Below the pieces are notes generated by a model, which did not search any database, was not told where the DNA came from, and was given only the letters and a program-made list of their open reading frames with translations. This document shows, one piece after another, positions 16,228 to 25,526 of a DNA stretch of 64,000 bases. Each line of letters opens with the position of its first letter. Position 1 is the stretch's first letter. Location: positions 744,001 through 808,000 of the forward strand of contig NC_014758.1 in NCBI RefSeq assembly GCF_000183405.1. Direction: 5' to 3'. The stretch is from Calditerrivibrio nitroreducens DSM 19672. GTDB lineage: Bacteria > Chrysiogenota > Deferribacteres > Deferribacterales > Calditerrivibrionaceae. The position numbers and the translations under genes were made by a program.

Positions 16228-17526
16228 CTATTTCTTGGGGACGGTTTTAATCACCACAGAGTTGTTTGTGAGGATTTCTTTAAATACCCTTAAGATATCT
16301 TCATCTGTGGTTTTATTTATATTTTCTATGAAATTTTTATAATAATTTTCCATTCCGAGGGTATAGGAGTAACCGATATCCTCTGCCTCCGCCGATGCCT
16401 TTTCTCTTCTGAAGATCACTGTACTTTTTAATCTATTTCTGGCAGATTCCAATTCAGTTTTTGGGATACCATTGTTTAATATGTTGGAAAAAATATTCAT
16501 GATCTCCCTATCGACTTTTGTCTCTTTACCAGGTTCGCAGGTATAAAATACCAGAAATGTGCCCCCATACTTCAGGCCGGAATATCCACCGAATACGGAG
16601 TTTACAAGCCCTTTTTCATTTTTTAGTGTTTTATTTAGTATAGACATCTCACCACCGGATAAGATCTCTTCCAAAAGATCCAATGCGTATATATCCTTTT
16701 CATTGATTTTAGGGGCAGGATAGGCTATGAGACCGTATACCTGATTTACATCTTTTTTGAAAAACTTTTCAACATGATCTGGCAGCTTTTTTTGATCAAA
16801 AACTAAATGTTCTCCATGCGGGACATCTCTTTTCTTATTGAAATATTTTTCTGCAAGTGCGAAAGCTTTGCTTTTGTCTATATCACCCACAATTGCAAGG
16901 GTCATATTGTGGGGGTGGTAGTATTTTTTATAGTAGTCCATAAGTTTCTGATGGTTAAAAGATCTTACGTTGTCTTCTGTGCCGATGATCTCCATGCTGT
17001 AGCTTGTATTTTGATGTATCGTTTCCGCAAGGGTTGTCCACATATCGTATGTGGGATCGTCATATTTCCTTTTGATCTCCTCAATGACGACAGGTTTTTC
17101 TTTTTCTATCTCATCATCCAAAAAGAGAGCGTCAAATACCATCTCGCTGATAACTTTAAAAGCAACTTCGACATTTTCAGTGGGAATGGTGATATAGTAA
17201 AAAGTATAATCTTTACTGGTTGCTGCATTCATCTGACCACCATTTGCTTCAACTATGCTATCGATCTCGTCTGGTCTGAAGCTTTTTGTCCCTTTAAACA
17301 CCATATGCTCCAAAAAGTGTGATATACCATTGATCTCTTTAGTTTCATTTCTTGAGCCGGTGTTCATCCATAGCTGCACAGAAGTGATTTTTATGTTTGG
17401 TATGTTGTTATAAACCACTTTCACATCATTACTCAATTTAAATTCTTCGCTCGCAAACAGATTAACCCCCAAAAAGTTTATTATAAAACCCAACAGCAAG
17501 ATTTTAAAAAACTTCATCTTTTTCAC
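16228..17526 (-). CDS. M16-family zinc peptidase, secreted or periplasmic
   Basis: A 432-aa M16 (pitrilysin/processing-peptidase) protein with an N-terminal signal peptide (hydrophobic stretch FFKILLLGFIINFLGVNLFA, cut probably before SEE). The inverted zinc motif HFLEH is at residues 70-74 and the third ligand is probably Glu150 (VIEEIKR). Both the catalytic half and the C-terminal inactive half (with the R-x-x-x-Y-like SARNRLKSTVIFR region) are present, as in the short PqqL/YmxG-type proteins. It starts 6 bases after the glutamate dehydrogenase gene stops. Probably digests peptides in the envelope, in keeping with amino-acid use by the neighbouring dehydrogenase; that link is inference. Confidence 0.9.
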   Translation of the reverse strand: MKKMKFFKILLLGFIINFLGVNLFASEEFKLSNDVKVVYNNIPNIKITSVQLWMNTGSRNETKEINGISHFLEHMVFKGTKSFRPDEIDSIVEANGGQMNAATSKDYTFYYITIPTENVEVAFKVISEMVFDALFLDDEIEKEKPVVIEEIKRKYDDPTYDMWTTLAETIHQNTSYSMEIIGTEDNVRSFNHQKLMDYYKKYYHPHNMTLAIVGDIDKSKAFALAEKYFNKKRDVPHGEHLVFDQKKLPDHVEKFFKKDVNQVYGLIAYPAPKINEKDIYALDLLEEILSGGEMSILNKTLKNEKGLVNSVFGGYSGLKYGGTFLVFYTCEPGKETKVDREIMNIFSNILNNGIPKTELESARNRLKSTVIFRREKASAEAEDIGYSYTLGMENYYKNFIENINKTTDEDILRVFKEILTNNSVVIKTVPKK

Positions 17527-17532
17527 CTTCTA

Positions 17533-20500
17533 TCATATCTGTACTATTTTATCAAGGGATTCGAGTATCACATTATAAGGTATTAGTGAGTATGAATCCC
17601 CTTCCTCTAAGGATTTTACAAAATTGAAATAGTTCGAAAAGAAGAGTTTCTCTTTTTTTACTATATTCTTATACCACTCTGACTCAAGGGTAACTTTGTG
17701 GGCAAACTTTTTTTGAAGTATTTTTATCTTCTTTAAGAGGTTGTCTTTATTCACATTATCCCAGTGATCCTTTGGTTTTAGATCTTTTATCCTGTTGGTA
17801 ATTATCTTGAAATTTAATACCTCTGACATCTGATAATAATTTTTAATCAAAAGTTCTATATCAAGGGATTCTTTTACCACCACTTCAAAAAGATCAAACA
17901 CAGGTTTGCTGAATTTTATCCGGCTTACTTCGTATGCGAGATTGGATGGCAATCCTTTTGATATCAGATCCTGTTCGAATGCTCTGAATATTTTTTTGAA
18001 ATCCCCTCCCGGGGTATCCCCTATTTTTTGAAGCATTTTAATAAAAAGGTCTTTATTGTTTTGTAACATTTCAAAGTTTGTATCATTTAGCATCCACTCT
18101 GTGGCAACCGCAAGTGTTTTTTCTATTTCAATAAAAGCAGTGTAAGTGGTTGATGTGGATTTTTTTGCGTCTAATTGATCAAGTCTATTCCGTAATTCAG
18201 ATAGATTAAAGAGCTCTTCCGCCTGAAAATATCGTAGCATTATTTTATAAAAATCTTTTCCGTAGAGATTGTGGAGATTTAAATAATTTACAAAACCAAA
18301 TTGGTTTACAAATTTATTCACCATCACGGTGGCTAAAATCTCTTTAATCAATTTGTGTTCATAAATTGAGTGTCCATACTTTTCAAGCAATGTTTTTGGA
18401 TAATAGGATTCATATAGTTTTTTTAATATAGGCTCATTGATATCTACATCTTCTAATATTTGATCAAACAGGAAAAGCTTGGTGTAAGCCATCAATACTG
18501 CCAGTTCTGGACGGGTTATCCCTCTATTTTCTTTAATAAATTCTATCTTCTCAATTTCAAAATTTAATAATCCTATATTTTTAAGATAGTTTGCAGCTTC
18601 TATATATGGAAGTATATTATTTTCTGCGTTTATTGCCTCTATACTTAATATTCTTGATTGCTCAAAGTTGTCCTTTAATACAAGGTCAGCCACTTCATCC
18701 GTCAAATCTGATATTAGCCTGTTTCTCTCTTTTAGATCTTTTATCTCTTTTGTTTTCATAAGGTGTGACAGAAGTATTTTAAGGTTTACCTCATGGTCAG
18801 ACATATCTACACCGGCGGAGTTATCAACGGCGTCGGTATTAATTTTTCCACCTAAAAGTGCAAATTTTATTCTACCTTTCTGGGTAAAACCGAGATTACC
18901 ACCTTCACCAATAACTTTTACCTGTAGCTCCTCTGCATTGATTCTTACATTATCGTTTAGCTTATCACCCACCTCAGCATTTGATTCAGATGAGTCCTTA
19001 ACATATGTTCCAATTCCACCATTCCAGAGCAATTCTGCGTTGCATTTCAGTATCATTTTTATCAGCTCTTCACCGGTAGCAAAATTTTTATCCGTTTTAA
19101 ACATTGCTTTCATCTCTGGGGACAATTCTATTTTTTTAGCTGATCTTTCGAAGATTCCACCACCTTTCGAAATTAAGTTTTGATTGTAGTCGCTCCAGGC
19201 GGATTTTGGAAGCTTAAATAGTCTTAGTCGTTCGTTGAAGCTTGTTGCTGGATCGGGATCAGGATCGATAAATATGTGCATATGATTGAAGGCGGCTATC
19301 AACTTTATCTGTTTTGACAGAAGCATCCCATTTCCAAAAACGTCACCGGACATGTCCCCTATACCGATTACGGTAAAAGGTTCCCTCTGGATATCTTTTC
19401 CCATCTCTCTGAAATGTCTTTTTACAGATTCCCATGCCCCTTTTGCGGTTATACCGACTTTTTTATGGTCATAACCTGCACTTCCTCCAGATGCAAAAGC
19501 ATCACCTAGCCAGAAACCATAGTCGATGGAAACAGAATTCGCGATATCGCTGAAGGTTGCCGTTCCTTTATCTGCAGCAACGACCAGGTATGGATCGTTT
19601 TCGTCATAAATAACAACATTCTGGGGGTGAACAACTTTCTTACCCACATAGTTATCCGTAATATCCAGAAGTCCTCTAATGAGAGTTTTGTATTGCTCTA
19701 TTACATGAATTTTATCAAGATTGCTATCATCAAATCTTTTTTTAACTATGAAACCACCCTTAGACCCCACAGGAACTATCACTGTGTTTTTTACCATCTG
19801 GGTTTTCATGAGACCAAGGATTTCGGTTCTAAAATCGTCATGTCGATCGCTGAATCTAAGTCCACCTCTTGCTACTTTTCCACCCCTCAGGTGAATACCT
19901 TCCATATTAGAGCTGTGTACGTATATTTCATAGAGAGGTTTTGGATCTGGGAGAATATTAAGTGTTTTGGATGATATTTTAAAAGATATATAGTTTTTAG
20001 TGGGGTTTATGAAGAAGTTTGTCCTTATCATATTTTTTAGAATATCCATGAAACATCTTAAGATTCTATCCTCCACCACAGATTTTACAGATTCTATTTT
20101 AGTTGTTATTTCATCCGCAATTTTTTCTGTAAATCTTTTTTGAATTGATGGGTTGAATTTTTCTGAAAAGTATTCAATGAAAAGTTTTGAAATTTCTGGA
20201 TTATTTAGTAGTGCGTCATCTATGGTATTTCTTTTGAAATTTGAATTTATCTGCTCAAGATAGTTTCTGATGGATCTTAAAAGGTCAACTTCTCTGTAAT
20301 TCAGTTGGGAAGTTATGATGAGTTTGTTTAACCTGTCATTTTCTACGTTGTCAAGGATAACGTTTTCCACAAGTTCGGGTAGAGACTGTTTAAAATTTTC
20401 GTAAAACTGTTTTGCATCTTCTATGCAATCAAGGTAGATGCTATGGATATATGAGCAGGTATGCTCTTCTGATTTAATTTCAAAGATATCCTCTTCATTT

Positions 20501-22224
20501 ACTTTTAACCCTATGTTATCCACAATTGGCATTATATCCGTAAGAAGCATCCTCTGTTTTTTGTATATTTTTATGATTAGCTTGTTGTTTTCTATGTATA
20601 AAGATGAATAAACATTACCAGTGGATAATTTCTTCAGATTATTTATGTCAAATACAGCTTCGTAAGGGGAGCATTTCACTTTATAGTTTTCAGGGAAGAG
20701 GTTAACGTTTGTGTCATATACTTTGTCTGCTTCATATCCTGGAAGTTCTTCAGATAATATATTGTAAAATTCTTCTTCCCACCCTTTTATCAGTTCTGAA
20801 ATTACAGATTTTAGCTTATTTTCATCCACTTTTGTTATCAACTCTTTTGCATAGAGATTGAAGTGTATAAAATTATACCCGTGTTCATCATGCCTTACGG
20901 AAATATCCAGTGTTTTTGCCGTAAAGAGCTTTTCAAAGGATTCTTTCAGATCATTTACCAGCTCAGATGAGTATTTTTCATAAGGGATGGCAAGAAAGAT
21001 ATATAGATTTTTCTGTGGTGAAAATGTCTTATAATAAAGTCTTATCTGATTTTTCCCCTGTATGCTGAATATCGTTTTCATTATCTCTATGATGGTTTTT
21101 TCATCAAAATTAAAGATCTCTATCTTTGGAAAAGACTCAATTATATCGATTAGCCATTTGTGGTCGTGAGATCCGTTAACAAAATTAAAATGCTCTACAA
21201 CCTTTTTTATTTTATTCTTTATGATAGAGATTTCAAATGGGCTTGATTTGAGGGCATCTTTGGTGAATACACCTATTATGGAGATGATACTTAAATTATC
21301 TTTTTCACCAGTTATCAATATTATCCTATCATAATTTTTTCTCTTTTTCACCTTCGACTTATAGATTGCCTTATCCACTACGATAGGATAATTGTCCAGG
21401 GTCAGTATTTTGTTATTTTTTACAGCTTTTATGATGGATGGGATAAGTTTCGTTGTTCTATTAAATTTGTATACCCCCATCTGATCCAGGGAAAATTCGT
21501 TATCACTCTTTATGTTACTTATGATTCTAACCCCCTGAATTATAAACTTGTCACTGATAAGCCAGCTTATAAAATCTGATGTTTCGGTGCTTAGCCCCTG
21601 GTATCTTTGTTCCAGCTGTTTCAAAAAGCCCAACATCTTAGGGTAATCATCCACTACTATTAAAACATTTTCGTAGATATCTTCCACTTCTGCTTTTATC
21701 TTTTCAAGCTCTTCATTTGAGATATTAGATATAAAGATCACCACAAACGATTCATTTGAGGAACCTATATATGGCTCACCGATATCGATGACCTCACCTT
21801 TGTTATTTCTCTTGATGCTTAAAATTGGATGAATGATAAACTGCTGATTAAGGTTGATCTCATAGAAATACTCCCTCAGGCTATCCACCAGAAAAGGTCT
21901 ATCATCGGTGATTAATGTTAGTATTGAGAAATTTCCAATGATGAATTTATCTGTAATGCCATTGAAGCTATTTATGTAATATCTCTTTTTTTTGCGATCC
22001 TGTAGATTTTTATAAAGTTCAAGAAGGAAGTTTCGTAGATCTTCTCCATTTAAATGGGATATGAGGTTATCAGGGAGTTTATTTATCATAATCCTGGAAA
22101 AATTAAAAAAATTATCTTCCCTTTTAACCTTTTCAGGAAATAGTGATTCTATTAAACTCACCTTGTTGTTTCTGGAAAAATCCTCTGTAAGATCATTGTG
22201 TGTTAAAAAAGAAATATTTAGCAT
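17533..22224 (-). CDS. NAD-specific glutamate dehydrogenase, large type
   Basis: A 1563-aa enzyme of the 180-kDa NAD-GDH class, which oxidatively deaminates glutamate to 2-oxoglutarate. The long N-terminal half holds ACT-like regulatory repeats (ILTLITDDRPFLVDSL near the start). The catalytic core in the second half shows RGGKVARGGLRFSDRHDDFRTE in part, PVGSKGGFIVKK with the active lysine, and GIGDMSGDVFGNGMLLS, which belongs to the NAD-binding domain. The C-terminal helical extension is complete. It is somewhat shorter than proteobacterial members (about 1600 aa). It lies 23 bases behind the malic enzyme gene and shares its operon, tying amino-acid breakdown to the C4/pyruvate pool. Confidence 0.95.
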   Translation of the reverse strand: MLNISFLTHNDLTEDFSRNNKVSLIESLFPEKVKREDNFFNFSRIMINKLPDNLISHLNGEDLRNFLLELYKNLQDRKKKRYYINSFNGITDKFIIGNFSILTLITDDRPFLVDSLREYFYEINLNQQFIIHPILSIKRNNKGEVIDIGEPYIGSSNESFVVIFISNISNEELEKIKAEVEDIYENVLIVVDDYPKMLGFLKQLEQRYQGLSTETSDFISWLISDKFIIQGVRIISNIKSDNEFSLDQMGVYKFNRTTKLIPSIIKAVKNNKILTLDNYPIVVDKAIYKSKVKKRKNYDRIILITGEKDNLSIISIIGVFTKDALKSSPFEISIIKNKIKKVVEHFNFVNGSHDHKWLIDIIESFPKIEIFNFDEKTIIEIMKTIFSIQGKNQIRLYYKTFSPQKNLYIFLAIPYEKYSSELVNDLKESFEKLFTAKTLDISVRHDEHGYNFIHFNLYAKELITKVDENKLKSVISELIKGWEEEFYNILSEELPGYEADKVYDTNVNLFPENYKVKCSPYEAVFDINNLKKLSTGNVYSSLYIENNKLIIKIYKKQRMLLTDIMPIVDNIGLKVNEEDIFEIKSEEHTCSYIHSIYLDCIEDAKQFYENFKQSLPELVENVILDNVENDRLNKLIITSQLNYREVDLLRSIRNYLEQINSNFKRNTIDDALLNNPEISKLFIEYFSEKFNPSIQKRFTEKIADEITTKIESVKSVVEDRILRCFMDILKNMIRTNFFINPTKNYISFKISSKTLNILPDPKPLYEIYVHSSNMEGIHLRGGKVARGGLRFSDRHDDFRTEILGLMKTQMVKNTVIVPVGSKGGFIVKKRFDDSNLDKIHVIEQYKTLIRGLLDITDNYVGKKVVHPQNVVIYDENDPYLVVAADKGTATFSDIANSVSIDYGFWLGDAFASGGSAGYDHKKVGITAKGAWESVKRHFREMGKDIQREPFTVIGIGDMSGDVFGNGMLLSKQIKLIAAFNHMHIFIDPDPDPATSFNERLRLFKLPKSAWSDYNQNLISKGGGIFERSAKKIELSPEMKAMFKTDKNFATGEELIKMILKCNAELLWNGGIGTYVKDSSESNAEVGDKLNDNVRINAEELQVKVIGEGGNLGFTQKGRIKFALLGGKINTDAVDNSAGVDMSDHEVNLKILLSHLMKTKEIKDLKERNRLISDLTDEVADLVLKDNFEQSRILSIEAINAENNILPYIEAANYLKNIGLLNFEIEKIEFIKENRGITRPELAVLMAYTKLFLFDQILEDVDINEPILKKLYESYYPKTLLEKYGHSIYEHKLIKEILATVMVNKFVNQFGFVNYLNLHNLYGKDFYKIMLRYFQAEELFNLSELRNRLDQLDAKKSTSTTYTAFIEIEKTLAVATEWMLNDTNFEMLQNNKDLFIKMLQKIGDTPGGDFKKIFRAFEQDLISKGLPSNLAYEVSRIKFSKPVFDLFEVVVKESLDIELLIKNYYQMSEVLNFKIITNRIKDLKPKDHWDNVNKDNLLKKIKILQKKFAHKVTLESEWYKNIVKKEKLFFSNYFNFVKSLEEGDSYSLIPYNVILESLDKIVQI

Positions 22225-22247
22225 AATATGCTCCTGATATATATTTA

Positions 22248-23579
22248 TTATACTTTAGCTACCCCTGACTTGTATGCTTCCTCTTCCACAGCTTTTGCTA
22301 CTTCTTCATGAACTTTTATGTTTAATATGTTTGGTACCAGATCTCCGTGTATTGTGTGATTGGCTATCGCTTGAGCGGCAGCTATTTTCATTCTGGAATT
22401 TATAGTTTTAGCGTTTGCCATAAGAGCCCCTTTAAATAAGCCGGGGAATGCAAGGGCATTATTTATTGCTTTACCATCTGCAGCATACAACGCTCCAGCT
22501 TTTATTGCGTCTTCAGGGTCTATTTCCGGATCAGGGTTTGAGAGGGCAAGTATGATTTGACCTTTTTTCACCATATCTGGTGTTATAAGTTTTGGGCAAC
22601 CTGTTGTGGCTATGACTATTTTTGCATTGTCCATTATCCCCTTAAGATCGGTAGGGATTCCCCCTCTGGCAGCGAAAAGCTCTTTCATCTGCGGATTTAG
22701 ATCGGTACCGTAGATCTTTTTGATTCCATAAGCGGTGAGAAGTTTTTGTATACCACTACCTGCTGCTCCAAGCCCTATTATTCCGACGGTTGAGTCTCTA
22801 AGGTTTATAAAAGTATATTTAGCTATATTCAGCAAAGCAGCCAGAACAACTACTGCTGTTCCATGTTGGTCATCATGGGTGACAGGAATATCAAGTTCGT
22901 TATCCAGAATTTCTTCAATTTCGAAGCATTCCGGTGCCTTTATATCTTCTAATTTTATTGCCCCAAATGTTGGAGCTATTGCTTTTACGGTATCTATTAT
23001 TACCTTTGGATCCTTGCTGTCTATCAGTATTGGATATCCATTGATACCTGACAACATTTTAAACAGAAGAGCTTTCCCCTCCATTACCGGCATACCTGCC
23101 ACAGGTCCAATATCCCCGAGCCCTAAAATTGCAGTTCCATTGGTGACGATTGCCACATTGTTTGGTATTGTGGTGTATTTTCTTGCAAGTTCTGGTGATT
23201 CCTGTATCAATTTGCAAATTGAAGCCACACCTGGGGTGTAGACAAGCCTCAAATCATCCACAGAATCTATCTGCACCCTTGGGACAACTTCTATCTTGCC
23301 ATTCTGGTGTACTTCCTGAACTATATCTCTTATTTCTACAAGTTCTATTCCATCTAAGGAAGATATGGCTTCACAGATTCTATCCACATCCTCTTTAGTG
23401 GAAAAATAAACATCTAAATCCCTTACCTTATAATCTTTACCTATATGTACTGTTTTAATTTCACCAAACATACCCCCAAGTTCGCCTACTGTGAGGGCAA
23501 GTCGGCCAAGGTATCCAGGTTTATCAAGTATTTTAACTCTCAATGTTTTGATTATTTTGCTTCCGTATTCTATTCTCAT
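22248..23579 (-). CDS. NAD(P)-dependent malic enzyme with N-terminal ACT domain
   Basis: A 443-aa malic enzyme that decarboxylates malate to pyruvate. The first 85 residues are an ACT regulatory domain (TLRVKILDKPGYLGRLALTV). The catalytic part has RLVYTPGVA with the conserved tyrosine, the GDIGPVAGMPVMEGKALLF region with the active lysine, and HDDQHGTAVVVLAAL, which binds the metal. The Rossmann domain holds IIGLGAAGSGIQ. This short bacterial form lacks the phosphotransacetylase-like tail of MaeB. It is first in a run that continues with NAD-glutamate dehydrogenase. A GGAGG-type site precedes the ATG. Confidence 0.94.
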   Translation of the reverse strand: MRIEYGSKIIKTLRVKILDKPGYLGRLALTVGELGGMFGEIKTVHIGKDYKVRDLDVYFSTKEDVDRICEAISSLDGIELVEIRDIVQEVHQNGKIEVVPRVQIDSVDDLRLVYTPGVASICKLIQESPELARKYTTIPNNVAIVTNGTAILGLGDIGPVAGMPVMEGKALLFKMLSGINGYPILIDSKDPKVIIDTVKAIAPTFGAIKLEDIKAPECFEIEEILDNELDIPVTHDDQHGTAVVVLAALLNIAKYTFINLRDSTVGIIGLGAAGSGIQKLLTAYGIKKIYGTDLNPQMKELFAARGGIPTDLKGIMDNAKIVIATTGCPKLITPDMVKKGQIILALSNPDPEIDPEDAIKAGALYAADGKAINNALAFPGLFKGALMANAKTINSRMKIAAAQAIANHTIHGDLVPNILNIKVHEEVAKAVEEEAYKSGVAKV

Positions 23580-23599
23580 ATTATCCTCCAGATTTATAC

Positions 23600-23652
23600 A
23601 TTATAAAAAAATCTTTTTCAATAGTTAGTTTTAATATCCTAATATAATTAGG
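23600..23652 (-). promoter_or_regulatory. Promoter and palindromic operator candidate for the malic enzyme/GDH run
   Basis: On the - strand a perfect TATAAT lies at 23605-23600, 21 bases before the malic enzyme start codon, without a good -35 box. Further upstream, 23638-23652 is a perfect palindrome CCTAAT-ATA-ATTAGG. A poor -35 plus an upstream palindrome suggests a regulator-dependent promoter, but this is read by eye only. Confidence 0.35.
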
Positions 23653-23735
23653 TTTGTATATCTTTTTTGTTTTGTATGATTAAACTTTTTGATTCGCTAA
23701 AGCATATACTGTTAGTTTAAGCTCAATTATAGAAT

Positions 23736-24320
23736 TCAGATACAATCTTTTATTGCAGATGTGAATATCTTTATAATTCTTCCGGATAGTCCCCATATTA
23801 TATTTCCTTCATAGTTATAGAAAAAATTGATATGTTTTTCATCGTTTCTCAGCCAGGTTTCTTTCCATTGATTTTTTTTATCAAAAAAGAAGGTCAGTGG
23901 TATAAACATTACCCTTTCTACTTCGAAAGGATCTGGTTTTAACATGCAGTGATTAAAGTCTTCTATGTAAGCCACGTAAGGCTTAACTGTAAAATAGGTA
24001 ACGCTAAATTCGTTTTGTAGAAAACCTAATATTTTGACGTATTCTTCCGGTATCCCAATCTCTTCTTTAAGCTCCCTCAGTGCTGTTTCTACAAGGTCTT
24101 TATCTTCAGGATCCTGACTTCCCCCAGGAAACGATATTTCACCACTATGGTTTTTCAGATGATCTGTTCTTTTGGTCATAAGTATACCATAAGATTTATC
24201 TAATCTAACAATAGGTATTACTACTGAGGCCACTTTTTTGTATTTTTCGTAGTCTACATTACGCGGCTTTTTTATATATTTTTTAAGACAATCTTGAATT
24301 TTTAGTAAAAAGTCATCCAC
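23736..24320 (-). CDS. Nudix hydrolase, CoA pyrophosphatase type
   Basis: A 194-aa Nudix hydrolase. The Nudix box GGSQDPEDK...LRELKEEIGI spans about residues 66-90 with all acidic metal ligands. It is preceded by LMTKRTDHLKNHSGEISFP, the extra motif of the CoA pyrophosphatase (NudL/YeaB) group that splits coenzyme A into phosphopantetheine and 3',5'-ADP. The start overlaps the end of the upstream phasin-like gene by 8 bases. Chain length matches the family. Confidence 0.88.
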   Translation of the reverse strand: MDDFLLKIQDCLKKYIKKPRNVDYEKYKKVASVVIPIVRLDKSYGILMTKRTDHLKNHSGEISFPGGSQDPEDKDLVETALRELKEEIGIPEEYVKILGFLQNEFSVTYFTVKPYVAYIEDFNHCMLKPDPFEVERVMFIPLTFFFDKKNQWKETWLRNDEKHINFFYNYEGNIIWGLSGRIIKIFTSAIKDCI

Positions 24321-24600
24321 GCGTCTTCAAGGCCTCTATATCTTTCTTCAATTCATCTATATCCTGTTTTGTGGCAAGGTTTAGTTTTTTTACTATTTCA
24401 GAAATCATTTCTTCTATTTTTTTCTCAAATTCCTGTGCAGATCTATCTGCTGATTTTAAAAATTCTGCAATTTTTGAGTCACTTTCGTTATATTTTTCCC
24501 CCCTTGTCAGAAGTTCGTTTAAGAAGTCTTTTGCCTTTTCTTCAGTATAGGATGCCAGACCTAATCCTAAGAGAAAAAGTTTTTTTGAAATCTCATTCAT
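24313..24600 (-). CDS. Phasin-like coiled-coil protein
   Basis: A 95-aa, charged, helical protein. It begins with KKLFLLGLGLASYTEEKAKDF and continues with a KAKDFLNELLTRGEKY segment, the pattern of PhaF/PhaI-like phasins and related small coiled-coil proteins; the C-terminal half (TKQDIDELKKDIEALKTRG) forms a heptad coiled coil. GGGGGC lies in front of the ATG. The gene runs into the Nudix gene by 8 bases. Nothing in the window shows polyhydroxyalkanoate synthesis, so a granule role is uncertain; it could instead be a small scaffold. Confidence 0.75.
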   Translation of the reverse strand: MNEISKKLFLLGLGLASYTEEKAKDFLNELLTRGEKYNESDSKIAEFLKSADRSAQEFEKKIEEMISEIVKKLNLATKQDIDELKKDIEALKTRG

Positions 24601-24686
24601 ATTGCCCCCTTTTATAGTTTATAATAATATTTTATAAGACATTTTAAGAAATTCAATAAAATTTATTTTTTATTCTGAATGGTTGA

Positions 24687-25517
24687 CTATTTCAAAGCTG
24701 GTGGTAGTTGGGTTGTTGCGTTGTCAGAGGTGGTGGCTTTATCGTAAAGTATTAGAAAGCTAATTCTCCTATTCATTGGATCATTAGGGTTGTCTTTGAC
24801 TATTGGTCTTGTGGCGGCATATCCTGCAACGGAAGAGATCTTATTTGCGTCGTAACCATTTAACAATAGCTCTGCTCTTGCATTATTTGCCCTCTGGATG
24901 GATAGATCCCAGTTTCCATTTTTGTCTCCTCTATATGTCATTGCATCTGTGTGACCTTCTATGACAATTTTATTGCTTAGCTCGTTTAGTGTATTGGCCA
25001 GTACTTTTAAGACTGCCTTCCCATTTGTATTTAACGATGCACTTCCGCTTGAAAAGATTGGATTACCTGTTTTGTCAATAACATCAATTCTTATCCCTTC
25101 TGGGGTGGTGGATACCATAATCTGATCGCTGAATTCACTTAGTTGTGTTTTTACTACGCCCATAAGGGATTCTTTAACCTTTTCCCCATTATTTTCTGTA
25201 GCTGTGGCGGCAATCTCCACTTCAATCTTTTCCACGATCTGGGCCTGTCCTTTTTTATCCGCTTCAAAGGGCTTTCCGGTACCACCTTCCATTATAGACC
25301 CACCTGCTTTTTCGAAGATGGAAAATGTCCTGAAATACATTGCTATTTTTGCACGTTTTTCCTCAGATGTCATATTCAAAAGCCACATTACAAGAAAGAA
25401 TGCCATCATTGCTGTAACAAAGTCAGCGTAAGCAATCTTCCATGCACCTCCGTGATGTCCCCCACCTTCCACTTTTTTTACTTTCTTAATAATTATAGGT
25501 TTTTTTTCATTACTCAT
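24687..25517 (-). CDS. motB: Flagellar motor stator protein MotB
   Basis: A 276-aa stator subunit. The single membrane helix follows WKIAYADFVTAMMAFFLVMW, with the proton-binding Asp32. The plug region comes next, and residues 150-265 form the OmpA-like peptidoglycan-binding domain (IVIEGHTDAMTYRG; LSIQRANNARAELL; NRRISFLI). It lies 9 bases behind motA in the same direction. A proton-driven (MotB) and not sodium-driven (PomB) type cannot be decided for certain from sequence alone. Confidence 0.93.
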   Translation of the reverse strand: MSNEKKPIIIKKVKKVEGGGHHGGAWKIAYADFVTAMMAFFLVMWLLNMTSEEKRAKIAMYFRTFSIFEKAGGSIMEGGTGKPFEADKKGQAQIVEKIEVEIAATATENNGEKVKESLMGVVKTQLSEFSDQIMVSTTPEGIRIDVIDKTGNPIFSSGSASLNTNGKAVLKVLANTLNELSNKIVIEGHTDAMTYRGDKNGNWDLSIQRANNARAELLLNGYDANKISSVAGYAATRPIVKDNPNDPMNRRISFLILYDKATTSDNATTQLPPALK

Positions 25518-25526
25518 CTAAAGAAC

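Noticed and set aside
16807-17322. 171-codon + strand frame opposite the M16 peptidase gene
   Set aside because: Shadow frame over a strongly supported gene, with Cys/Phe/His-rich unnatural composition.
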